38,734 nucleotides of DNA from Candidatus Latescibacterota bacterium (GTDB lineage Bacteria; JAAXHH01), in the NCBI GenBank assembly GCA_022823465.1, contig JAJEHX010000043.1:1-38734 (forward strand), given 5' to 3'. Shown here piece after piece: positions 31,718 to 38,734 of the stretch. The position numbers and the translations under genes were made by a program. Below the pieces are notes generated by a model that was not told the DNA's origin, did no database searches, and worked only from the letters and a program-made list of their open reading frames with translations. How positions within the stretch are numbered: position 1 is the first letter of the stretch; each line of letters begins with the position of its first letter.

Positions 31718-32488
31718 ATGGCATCCGATAAAACCAGAATCACGGGGCTCATACCGGCCCGCTACGCTTCGACGCGTTTTCCCGGCAAGGCGCTGGCCAC
31801 CCTGCTGGGCAAACCGATGATCCAGCATACCTACGAACGGGCCAGGCGGGCGCGGCGCCTGACCGGACTGTTCGTCGTGACCGACGACCGGCGTATCGCG
31901 GACGTGGTGCGCGGGTTCGGCGGCGAGCCCATCATGACGTCACCCGATCACCCGAGCGGCACGGACAGGCTGGCTGAGGCCGTATGCGAGATGGATTCGG
32001 ACGTGATCGTCAACATACAGGGTGACGAGCCGCTGATCACCCCGGAGGCCATCGATACCGTGGTACAGCCCTTGCTCGACGATCCCGGCCTGCCCATGTC
32101 TACCCTGGCGCACCGCATTACCCGGCCGGAAGACCTGCTCAACCCGCATATGGGAAAGGTCCTATTCGATCGGCGGGGGCGGGCGCTGTACTTTTCCAGG
32201 TCGCCGCTACCCTGGCCGGGCGACCAGCCTGACGAGGATTATCTGCGCGAACACCGGTACTATAATACGGTGGGTCTATACGGCTACCGGCGGGATTTTC
32301 TGCTCGCCTTCGCCGGAATGGAACCGACGCCCCTGGAGCGCATCGAACGGCTAGAGCAATTGCGGGCGCTCGAACATGGTTATAGCGTCATGGTGAAAGA
32401 GACCGATTACGCCCCGCTCGGAGTCGACGTGCCGGAGGACTTGGAAAAGGCGGAGCGAAGACTGGCCGCCGAGGAAGGAAAATCATGA
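31718..32488 (+). CDS. kdsB: 3-deoxy-manno-octulosonate cytidylyltransferase (CMP-KDO synthetase)
   Basis: A 256-residue enzyme that activates KDO with CTP to CMP-KDO for transfer onto lipid A. Recognised by the N-terminal IPARYASTRFPGKAL nucleotide loop, GKPMIQHTYERA, the VNIQGDEPLI motif, YFSRSPLPW and the late ERIERLEQLRALEHG block. Length is at the family's usual 245-260. It starts seven bases after gatC and overlaps kdsA through a shared ATGA at 32485-32488, so the three are translationally linked. The protein is cytoplasmic. This is strong evidence for a KDO-containing LPS. Confidence 0.97.
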   Translation: MASDKTRITGLIPARYASTRFPGKALATLLGKPMIQHTYERARRARRLTGLFVVTDDRRIADVVRGFGGEPIMTSPDHPSGTDRLAEAVCEMDSDVIVNIQGDEPLITPEAIDTVVQPLLDDPGLPMSTLAHRITRPEDLLNPHMGKVLFDRRGRALYFSRSPLPWPGDQPDEDYLREHRYYNTVGLYGYRRDFLLAFAGMEPTPLERIERLEQLRALEHGYSVMVKETDYAPLGVDVPEDLEKAERRLAAEEGKS

Positions 32489-33315
32489 AAGAGGTCGCCG
32501 TCGGAGACGTCGCCATCGGTGGAGGAAGGCAACTGGCCCTGATTGCCGGTCCCTGCGTAATCGAAAGCGAAGCCGTGGTCATGGAAACCGCCGAGCGCCT
32601 GATCGCAGTATCCGGCCGCCTGGGAATCCCGCTCGTATTCAAGTCGTCCTACGCGAAGGCAAACCGCTCCTCTGTCGACTATTACACCGGTCCCGGCCTG
32701 GAGGAGGGGCTCCGTATGCTCCGGAAGGTTCGAGAAATGGGCGTTCCGGTGCTCTCGGACGTGCACAGCCTGCAGGAAGTGGACGCGGCCGCGGAGGTCC
32801 TCGACATGCTGCAGCTTCCCGCGCACCTGTCCATGCAAACGGAACTGACCCTGGCCCTCGCCCGCACCGGAAAGACCGTAAACGTGAAAAAGGGACAGTT
32901 CCTTGCGCCCGGGGACATGGCCTCGGTCGTGTCCAAGATAGAAAGTGCCGGCAACAGGAAGATTCTCCTGACGGAACGCGGCGCCTCTTTCGGATATCAC
33001 GACCTGGTCGCCGACATGCGGTCGCTGGCCATCATGCGCCGGACGGGATACCCCGTGGTTTTCGACGCAACCCACGTAGTGCGCCTCTACGGACGTCCGA
33101 GCAGCGACGCGAGCGGCGGGACGCCCGAGTTCATCGAGCCCCTCGCCCGCGCGGCCGTGGCCGCGGGATGTGACGCCGTTTTCATCGAAACCCATCCCCG
33201 TGTTTCCGAGGCGCTTTGCGACGCCGCGAGCATGTTGCCCCTTGATCGCCTGGAACCCCTGCTGGAAAGACTGATGGCGATCGACGAGGTCGTCCGGCCC
33301 CACGCGGCTTCTTGA
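32485..33315 (+). CDS. kdsA: 3-deoxy-8-phosphooctulonate synthase (KDO-8-P synthase)
   Basis: A 276-residue aldolase condensing phosphoenolpyruvate and arabinose-5-phosphate to KDO-8-phosphate, the first committed step of KDO synthesis. Seen are LIAGPCVIESE, FKSSYAKANRSS, VLSDVHS, the KKGQFLAPGDM block, LTERGASFGYHDLVADMRS and VFDATHVVRLYGR near the end. The start shares an ATGA with kdsB. KdsC phosphatase and KdsD isomerase genes are not in the window. It ends 19 bases before the acyltransferase gene. The peptide spelling contains a cysteine in GPCVIES, which is found in both metal and non-metal forms. Confidence 0.97.
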   Translation: MKEVAVGDVAIGGGRQLALIAGPCVIESEAVVMETAERLIAVSGRLGIPLVFKSSYAKANRSSVDYYTGPGLEEGLRMLRKVREMGVPVLSDVHSLQEVDAAAEVLDMLQLPAHLSMQTELTLALARTGKTVNVKKGQFLAPGDMASVVSKIESAGNRKILLTERGASFGYHDLVADMRSLAIMRRTGYPVVFDATHVVRLYGRPSSDASGGTPEFIEPLARAAVAAGCDAVFIETHPRVSEALCDAASMLPLDRLEPLLERLMAIDEVVRPHAAS

Positions 33316-33334
33316 GTCGTATTCAGGTGCATTC

Positions 33335-34231
33335 GTGCCCTCCCTGATCAAACGCCTTCGCAATGCTGCGGTCTACCACGCGACGCGCGCCTTCATCGGG
33401 CTGATGAACGTGCTGCCGCGACGGATGGCCTTGTCTGTCAGCGGGTGGGTGGGTGGCCTGTCCTACCTGGTCGCCCGTGATTCCCGGCGCCTTGCCCTTG
33501 TCAATCTCACGCTGGCCTTCGGCGACGAAAGGTCCCCCGGCCAGATCAGGCAACTGGGCAGGTCCGTGTTTCGGGAATTGGGAAGGAATGTCGTCGATGT
33601 CGCCCGTCTGCCCGGGGTCACGGCAGAGAACGTGGACGGCCTGGTCAGGGCCGAGGGACTTTCACACCTGGAATCTGCCTATGGCGAGGGAAGAGGCGTA
33701 GTAGCCGTAAGCGCCCACCTGGGCAACTTCGAGCTGATGGGCACGTTCCTTGCCCTCAAAGGCTTCACCGTTACCGTCGTCGCCGCACCCCTCTATGATC
33801 CCAGGCTGGACGCGCTCCTGTTGAAAAACCGGGAGCGCGGCGGATTGCACGTCGTCAGCCGCGACCGGGCCGCGCCAGCCGTACTTCGCGCACTGAGGAA
33901 GGGGCACGTTGTCGGGCTCCTTGTGGACCAGGATACCCGGGGAGCCGGCATCGAGGTGCCCTTCTTCGGCAGGCCCGCCCGAACCCCCACCGGACCCGCC
34001 ATCCTGGCAGACCGGGCCGGCGCGCCCATCGTCCCCATGGCCATTCATCGACTGGCGGACGATACCCACCTCGTAACGGTCCGCCCGCCCGTTCGGTCCG
34101 CCGGGAAGGCTCCGGAAGACGTGGAAACGACGACGAGCGCGTATACGGCGGAACTGGAGCGGCTCATCAGGAGGGCGCCGGCCCAGTGGGTATGGATGCA
34201 CGACCGGTGGAAGGCGTCCAGGCAGGCCTGA
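33335..34231 (+). CDS. lpxL: Lipid A biosynthesis acyltransferase (LpxL/HtrB family)
   Basis: A 298-residue inner-membrane acyltransferase. The catalytic HX4(D/E) motif is HLGNFE with His128 and Glu133. Further marks are the LVNLTLAFG strand, the GLLVDQDTRGAGIEVPFFGRP substrate-handling region, PTGPAILADRAGAPIVPM and the terminal APAQWVWMHDRWK. It should add a secondary acyl chain to KDO-lipid A, which fits its place right after kdsB-kdsA. The GTG at 33335 has CAGGTG eight bases upstream. LpxL and LpxM types cannot be told apart by eye, so the symbol marks the family. Confidence 0.9.
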   Translation: MPSLIKRLRNAAVYHATRAFIGLMNVLPRRMALSVSGWVGGLSYLVARDSRRLALVNLTLAFGDERSPGQIRQLGRSVFRELGRNVVDVARLPGVTAENVDGLVRAEGLSHLESAYGEGRGVVAVSAHLGNFELMGTFLALKGFTVTVVAAPLYDPRLDALLLKNRERGGLHVVSRDRAAPAVLRALRKGHVVGLLVDQDTRGAGIEVPFFGRPARTPTGPAILADRAGAPIVPMAIHRLADDTHLVTVRPPVRSAGKAPEDVETTTSAYTAELERLIRRAPAQWVWMHDRWKASRQA

Positions 34232-34267
34232 ACGTGCTTGACGCAGTGCTCAACCCACAACTTGATC

Positions 34268-34296
34268 TTGCCCGACCGGGCAATGTAAAGTATATT
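34268..34296 (+). promoter_or_regulatory. Hairpin/promoter-like element upstream of lptC
   Basis: A perfect six-base inverted repeat TTGCCC-GACC-GGGCAA (34268-34283) is followed by TATATT (34291-34296). TTGCCC and TATATT are 17 bases apart, so the element could be a promoter whose -35 lies in the hairpin, or an operator. Transcription would begin essentially at the lptC ATG (34302), giving a leaderless message. There is no T-tract, so a terminator is less likely. Confidence 0.35.
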
Positions 34297-34301
34297 CAGG
34301 C

Positions 34302-34913
34302 ATGCCGACTTCGCATGTCTCCCGGATCCGGCCCCACCTGAAGTTTCGCGACGCAGAACGGCACGCCCGCTTCTGGTTGTCGTCCTTGTTCACGGTTATA
34401 GTAATATGCTCGGCCGCGTGCCGACCCGTCGATCAAACCGCAGTGGAGAACGGCACGCAGGATGTCCTGCCGGATCAGGAGGCATGGAACACGACGATCT
34501 ACCTGAGCCGGCACGGCCGGCAGGAAGCCACGATCAGAGCAGGCCACCGTCTATATTATTCAGCAACGAACGTTACCGTCATGGATGGGGGTGTCTACGT
34601 CGAATTCTACGAAGAAGATGGCAGCCTGTCCTCGACACTCGAAGCCGAGCGGGGCGATATCGACGGGCTGACCCATGACCTGCGCGTAAGGGGCGGCGTA
34701 ACCGTCCGCAGCATGGAGCGCGGTACCCTCGAAACCGATTCTCTGACCTGGGTGAACGCGGAGAACCTCATCGAAACGGAAGCCGCCGTTCGGTTGACCA
34801 GGGAAACGGATGTCCTTACAGGCGATGGGTTCGAAGCCGATCCGGGCATGCGTCGTTGGATCATTCGCCGCGACATCAAAGGCCGGTTTCTGCCGGATGT
34901 ACAGTCGAAGTGA
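34302..34913 (+). CDS. lptC: LptC-like LPS export protein
   Basis: A 203-residue protein with one N-terminal hydrophobic segment (about 24-40, ending ICSAAC, so lipid anchoring at Cys40 is possible) and a periplasmic beta-jellyroll domain. The pattern of LEAERGDIDGLTHDLRVRGGVTVRS and later DVLTGDGFEADPG is that of LptC/YrbK. It would accept LPS from the LptBFG transporter and hand it to LptA. Sequence similarity in this family is low, so the call leans on the neighbouring lptA-like, lptB and rpoN genes. The stop overlaps a possible GTG for the next gene. Confidence 0.85.
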   Translation: MPTSHVSRIRPHLKFRDAERHARFWLSSLFTVIVICSAACRPVDQTAVENGTQDVLPDQEAWNTTIYLSRHGRQEATIRAGHRLYYSATNVTVMDGGVYVEFYEEDGSLSSTLEAERGDIDGLTHDLRVRGGVTVRSMERGTLETDSLTWVNAENLIETEAAVRLTRETDVLTGDGFEADPGMRRWIIRRDIKGRFLPDVQSK

Positions 34914-34990
34914 CCGGGTTGCCGCGCGTCGCTTCGGCTGCTGTTTCGCAAGGGGGCCCGTCCTTGACGTCCAGCCGGAATTCAGGTATA

Positions 34991-36211
34991 TTGTATCGTA
35001 GAAGCGAGTACGTCAAGTTGCTGATTTCGGTCTGCTGTATCGCTGCGCTCTTCGTTCCACGGGCGACAGGGCAGGAACGCCGGGAGCCCGTGCGAATCGA
35101 AGAAGCGGGGAGCATCGAAGCCACCGGTGCCGACGAAATCTTCGACCTGTCCGGTTCTGTGAAGCTCTTGCACGGAAACACCGTGCTGACCAGTGACCGG
35201 GTACGTTATGATCGCTTAAACGGAATCGTGCATCTTACCGGAAACGTACGTATGATTCGCGAGGCCAGCACGCTTCACGCCGACGCCGCGGTTTATTATG
35301 AGAACGATGAAAGAGCCGTCGCTGCGGGTCGTGTGAGACTCGACGACGAGTTGGACGGCGTGGTGCTGAAAGGGGCTCGCATGGTCTTTACGCAGGAGCC
35401 TCACCGCGCAGTTGCGACGGGCGAGCCGGATATGGCCTGGCAGCAGGACGAAAGCCGGATAAACATCGAGGGCCGTCGTCTCGAGTATTACTTCACGGAA
35501 TCCAACACCCTGCTGAAGGCGCTGGCGATGGATTCCGTCGTCGTGGTGGACGAAGGGGAAGGCGTGACGATTTACTGCGAACAGGCGGAATATCTCAAGT
35601 CGACGCAAAGCGCGCGATTCAGCGGCGAACCCCGGTTGGTCAAGCGCCAGGAGAACGATGAAACCGATATCGAGGTGACGGGGCAAGACATGACCTATGC
35701 ATTCGATAATCGAGCCGCCGACGTGTTCGATTCTGTCAAAGTAGTGAAAGGTTCGCTGGAGGGACTTTGCGACACGTTGCGATACGACAGCGAAGGCCAG
35801 AAGATCGAACTACTCAGCAATCCCGTGATCCGAAGCGCCCACAGTGAGATCGCGGGGGATGAAATCGTGCTCGAACTTGTTGACGGCCGGGTTTCGAGAG
35901 CCGTTGTCACCGGAAACGCCAAGGGTTCCTATGCCGGCGAAGACACGGAAGGCACGAACCGCAGCACTATAGAAGGCCGTAGCATGGTCGTGGACTTCGA
36001 GGGCGAATCGGTCAGGACGATCACAGCCCAGGGAAACGCGGTGAGTTCCTACAACCCGTCCGCCCTCGAAAGTGGACCGGCCGGCCATAACGTGGTCCGG
36101 GCGAAAGAAATCGTGATCGAGCTGGATGGCGGAGAACCGGTCAAGGTGAACGCGGACGGCGGTGTGGACGGTACCTATCTCACACCGGAAGACGAGAACG
36201 GAAACCGTTGA
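34991..36211 (+). CDS. lptA: LptA-like (OstA-domain) periplasmic LPS transport protein, extended form
   Basis: A 406-residue secreted protein made of OstA/LptA-type beta-jellyroll sequence, more than twice the length of E. coli LptA (185). Recurring strand patterns such as [32 protein letters not shown] and [10 protein letters not shown] show two or three OstA-type units; no LptD barrel follows. The start is uncertain: TTG at 34991 gives a good signal peptide ([20 protein letters not shown], cut near ATGQ) with CAGG just before it. A GTG at 34910 overlapping the lptC stop would bury the signal peptide about 40 residues in, and an ATG at 34856 overlaps lptC by 58 bases. A longer scaffold could span more of the periplasm alone. 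Confidence 0.85.
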   Translation: MYRRSEYVKLLISVCCIAALFVPRATGQERREPVRIEEAGSIEATGADEIFDLSGSVKLLHGNTVLTSDRVRYDRLNGIVHLTGNVRMIREASTLHADAAVYYENDERAVAAGRVRLDDELDGVVLKGARMVFTQEPHRAVATGEPDMAWQQDESRINIEGRRLEYYFTESNTLLKALAMDSVVVVDEGEGVTIYCEQAEYLKSTQSARFSGEPRLVKRQENDETDIEVTGQDMTYAFDNRAADVFDSVKVVKGSLEGLCDTLRYDSEGQKIELLSNPVIRSAHSEIAGDEIVLELVDGRVSRAVVTGNAKGSYAGEDTEGTNRSTIEGRSMVVDFEGESVRTITAQGNAVSSYNPSALESGPAGHNVVRAKEIVIELDGGEPVKVNADGGVDGTYLTPEDENGNR

Positions 36212-36224
36212 AAGCGGAGGGCTC

Positions 36225-36968
36225 GTGCAGTGCCTGCTGGCTGAGAACCTGGTAAAGTCCTATCAGAATCACCGCGTCGTCGACGATGTGAGCTTACGCG
36301 TAGACCAGGGCGAGGTGGTCGGCCTGCTCGGTCCCAACGGGGCAGGGAAGACCACCTCGTTCTATATGATGGTAGGCATGGTCAAACCGGGGTCCGGACG
36401 GGTGCTCATCGATGACCGGGAAACCGGGAAGAAAAGGGATATCACGCGGTGGCCGATGTACCGCAGGGCACGCGTCGGGATTGGTTATCTGGCCCAGGAA
36501 CCCTCGATCTTTCGGCGGATGACGGTGGAGCAGAACCTGATGTCCATTCTCGAGACGTTGCCCCTGAACCGCAAGGCCCGGCGCGAGAAGATGGAGGCTT
36601 TGCTGGAGGATTTCGGCATTGCGCATCTGGCCAAGCATAGAGCTTACACGCTCTCGGGAGGCGAACGGCGAAGAACAGAGATCAGCCGGGTTCTGGTTAC
36701 CGAACCGAAGTTCATCCTGCTCGATGAACCTTTTGCCGGAATCGACCCTATTGCAGTGGAGGATATTCAGGAAGTCATCGGACGCCTGAAAGAAAGAAAG
36801 CTGGGTATCCTGGTAACGGACCACATGGTCCGGGAGACTTTGCAGATAACGGACAGATCCTATATAATGGCCGACGGCCGCATTTATCTGTCCGGAACGG
36901 CCGAAGACCTTGCCGACGACCCCGAAGCACGCCGCATTTACCTCGGCGAGCGATTCCGTCTGGAATGA
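36225..36968 (+). CDS. lptB: LPS export ABC transporter ATP-binding protein LptB
   Basis: A 247-residue ATPase that powers LPS extraction from the inner membrane together with LptF and LptG (not in the window). Walker [11 protein letters not shown]-loop [18 protein letters not shown], signature [13 protein letters not shown], Walker [16 protein letters not shown] and the H-loop VTDH are all intact and have LptB spelling. The frame runs upstream, but the GTG at 36225 with GGAGGG close before it gives the usual 240-residue size. It follows the lptA-like gene by 13 bases and rpoN begins 15 bases later, the conserved lptB-rpoN order. Confidence 0.95.
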   Translation: MQCLLAENLVKSYQNHRVVDDVSLRVDQGEVVGLLGPNGAGKTTSFYMMVGMVKPGSGRVLIDDRETGKKRDITRWPMYRRARVGIGYLAQEPSIFRRMTVEQNLMSILETLPLNRKARREKMEALLEDFGIAHLAKHRAYTLSGGERRRTEISRVLVTEPKFILLDEPFAGIDPIAVEDIQEVIGRLKERKLGILVTDHMVRETLQITDRSYIMADGRIYLSGTAEDLADDPEARRIYLGERFRLE

Positions 36969-36983
36969 TCGGAAGACACACCC

Positions 36984-38450
36984 ATGGAAATCCAACTTCA
37001 GCCGCAGACAAAACAGCAGTTTTCTCCCCAGTTGATGTATTCGCTCAAACTGCTGCAGTTCACCACGGTGGAACTCGAGCAGGAGATCAAGGAGAAAATC
37101 GAGGAAAACCCGTTGCTGGAAATGGAGGAAGAGACGGGCGAACCAGGCGGATCAGAGGACGGTCCCGCGGGGGAACCGCTGGCGGAGGAATCGGACCCTG
37201 CGCGCGAGGAAGATTCCGGGGATATGTCGCCTGACCGGGACGGAATCGATTGGGATGCCTATATACGCGACGGCATGTACAACCAGATGGATTCCCGCGA
37301 GGAGACCGAAAAGCGGGAAGACCAGCATATCCTTGAACGTGAGGGAAAGTCGGGGCCAACGCTTACCCAGCACCTCGTCGAGCAGTTGCATCTCCTCGAA
37401 CTTTCCGCCCGTGCCCGCGAAATAGGCGAATACCTGATCGGCAACCTGAACGACAGCGGCCTTCTCGACGTCCCGTTACAGGACCTGGCGCTGGAGTCGG
37501 GAGTGCCTTTCGATGAGGCGGAGCGGGTTCTGAAGGTCGTGCAGACTCTCGAACCAACCGGCGTGGGCGCACGGGACCTGCGGGAGTGCCTGATGTTGCA
37601 GCTGGATGCGCTGAACTTGCGTGAATCGCTCGCATACAGGATGATATCGGAACACTGGCGGGACGTGAAGCAGCGGCGCGTCGCGGTAATCCGGAAGAAA
37701 ACCCGGGCATCCCAGGAAGACATTGGGGACGCCCTGAATGTGATCTCGGGGCTCAATCCACACCCGGGGCTGGCCCTCGGCGACTCATCCGTAATCTCCA
37801 TACATCCCGATCTGGTCGTTGAAAAGATGGAGGGAGAATACGTCGTGTACCTCAACGACCGCAACTTGCCCAGGGTCCGTGTCAGCCACGCCTACCAGGC
37901 CATACTGAGCCGGAGTGCGCATTCCAGTGAAGAAGACCGGCGGTACGTGCGACGGAAACTGACCGAGGCGAACCACTTCGTGAATTCCATTGAACAACGG
38001 CGGTCTACCCTGTTGAAAGTCACGAACTGCATTGTCAAAGCGCAGCGTGCATTCCTGGATTCGGGCCTGTCCCGTCTCAAGCCAATGATTCTGCAGGAGG
38101 TCGCGGACGAGGTGGGTTTGCATGTGACGACCGTAAGCCGGGCCACGCAGGGCAAGTATATACAGACTCCCAGGGGGATTTACGCGCTGAGATTTTTCTT
38201 CGACGGCAGGTTACAGAAGAAGTCATCGGCGAAAACCGACGAAGCCCCGGGCGGCCAGCTGGCGACAAAGACGGTCAAGGACCGGATCGCCCGGATCATC
38301 GAGGAGGAAGACGAGCACGCGCCGCTGAGTGACCAGGCCATCGAGGAGATCCTGCGATCGAAGGAGGGCGTGCAGATCAAAAGGCGGACCGTGGCGAAAT
38401 ACCGCGAGAACCTGGGTATACCCATAGCGCGGATGCGCAGAAGGATCTAA
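36984..38450 (+). CDS. rpoN: RNA polymerase sigma-54 factor
   Basis: A 488-residue sigma-54. Region I at the N-terminus is glutamine- and leucine-rich (LQPQTKQQFSPQLMYSLKLLQ) and contacts enhancer-binding activators. An acidic region II follows (about 50-90). The core-binding and DNA-binding domains come next, with the helix-turn-helix EVADEVGLHVTTVSRATQGKY and RGIYALRFFF. The C-terminal RpoN box reads KRRTVAKYREN against the canonical ARRTVAKYREN, so -24 recognition should be retained. Activators are not encoded in the window. It lies between lptB and hpf, as in many Gram-negative bacteria. Confidence 0.97.
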   Translation: MEIQLQPQTKQQFSPQLMYSLKLLQFTTVELEQEIKEKIEENPLLEMEEETGEPGGSEDGPAGEPLAEESDPAREEDSGDMSPDRDGIDWDAYIRDGMYNQMDSREETEKREDQHILEREGKSGPTLTQHLVEQLHLLELSARAREIGEYLIGNLNDSGLLDVPLQDLALESGVPFDEAERVLKVVQTLEPTGVGARDLRECLMLQLDALNLRESLAYRMISEHWRDVKQRRVAVIRKKTRASQEDIGDALNVISGLNPHPGLALGDSSVISIHPDLVVEKMEGEYVVYLNDRNLPRVRVSHAYQAILSRSAHSSEEDRRYVRRKLTEANHFVNSIEQRRSTLLKVTNCIVKAQRAFLDSGLSRLKPMILQEVADEVGLHVTTVSRATQGKYIQTPRGIYALRFFFDGRLQKKSSAKTDEAPGGQLATKTVKDRIARIIEEEDEHAPLSDQAIEEILRSKEGVQIKRRTVAKYRENLGIPIARMRRRI

Positions 38451-38501
38451 CCTGTTCCGAAGGACCTGACCCGCAAGGCGACACAGTGAAGGGAGGCGAC
38501 C

Positions 38502-38734
38502 GTGCAGAAAACCATGACAGCCCGCCACTGCGAACTGGCAGACGCATACAAGCAGCACGCGGACAGAGAAATGGACAGATTGAACCGTTACAGCGACAAT
38601 ATCCTGAGCGCGGATCTTATTGTCTCACAGGAAAAATACCGATACATGGTCGAACTGAACGTGCACGTCGGCGGACACATCCTGACCAGCAAGGAGGAGG
38701 ACGCCGAGGCTTATACCGCGCTTGATCAGGCGGT
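38502..38734 (+). CDS. hpf: Ribosome hibernation promoting factor / RaiA, 5' part
   Basis: The first 77 complete codons of an HPF/RaiA-family protein; the gene runs off the right edge. The translated start, MQKTMTARHCELADAYKQHA, then RLNRYSDNILSADLIVSQEK and VELNVHVGGHILTSKEED and the AYTALDQA helix, match the alternating strand-helix pattern of the ribosome-binding HPF domain. It would bind 30S subunits or dimerise ribosomes in stationary phase. The GTG at 38502 has AGGGAGG five bases before it; an ATG at 38514 is the alternative. Position after rpoN is the classic arrangement. Short or long HPF cannot be decided from the fragment. Confidence 0.85.
   Translation, partial: MQKTMTARHCELADAYKQHADREMDRLNRYSDNILSADLIVSQEKYRYMVELNVHVGGHILTSKEEDAEAYTALDQA

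Overview
The window is GC-rich, densely packed bacterial DNA from a Gram-negative, LPS-making organism. A complete LPS block supports this (kdsB, kdsA, an LpxL-type acyltransferase, lptC, an lptA-like gene, lptB), followed by rpoN and a ribosome hibernation factor. A large lipoprotein with plant-type leucine-rich repeats, a sulfatase, a divergent IleRS and a non-proteobacterial gene order suggest an uncultured FCB-type lineage (Latescibacterota- or Gemmatimonadota-like). That placement is an inference from gene style, not a phylogeny. I saw no tRNA, rRNA, CRISPR array, transposase or phage gene.

Layout. 1-558 (minus): 5' part of a DapA/NanA-family lyase gene that runs off the left edge. 865-8957 (plus): a tight run of glcF-like, pepA, cpdA-like phosphodiesterase, a fused NuoE+NuoF-type diaphorase and a Mo/W formate dehydrogenase catalytic subunit. 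The last two form a predicted NAD-linked formate dehydrogenase. 9096-11272 (plus): an ECF sigma factor overlapping by ATGA with an anti-sigma gene whose product continues into a beta-helix (bactofilin-like) domain and several membrane segments. An ECF-type promoter motif lies just before the sigma gene. 11285-15551 (minus): sulfatase, then a 928-residue Ig/LRR/propeller-like lipoprotein. 15888-25592 (plus): YgjP-type metallopeptidase, divergent isoleucyl-tRNA synthetase, pyruvate kinase, sodium:solute symporter, and an MFS transporter fused to HEAT repeats. 25604-28834 (minus): L-arabinokinase/galactokinase-like GHMP kinase, GalU-like nucleotidyltransferase and an RraA-family protein, a plausible sugar-salvage set. 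29131-38734 (plus): PcrA/UvrD helicase, gatC, the LPS synthesis and transport genes, rpoN, and the start of hpf/raiA.

How the genes work together. kdsB and kdsA supply CMP-KDO, the acyltransferase completes lipid A, and LptB, LptC and the LptA-like protein move LPS to the outer membrane. The sigma/anti-sigma pair looks like an envelope-sensing switch whose sensor carries its own polymer-type beta-helix on the predicted periplasmic side, and it is the most unusual system here. The formate dehydrogenase pair combines two usual diaphorase subunits in one chain and lacks the usual His-Cys cluster region in its catalytic subunit. Several starts were moved from the longest possible reading frame using ribosome binding sites, promoter positions or signal peptides, as stated per gene. 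Residue numbers refer to the chosen starts.
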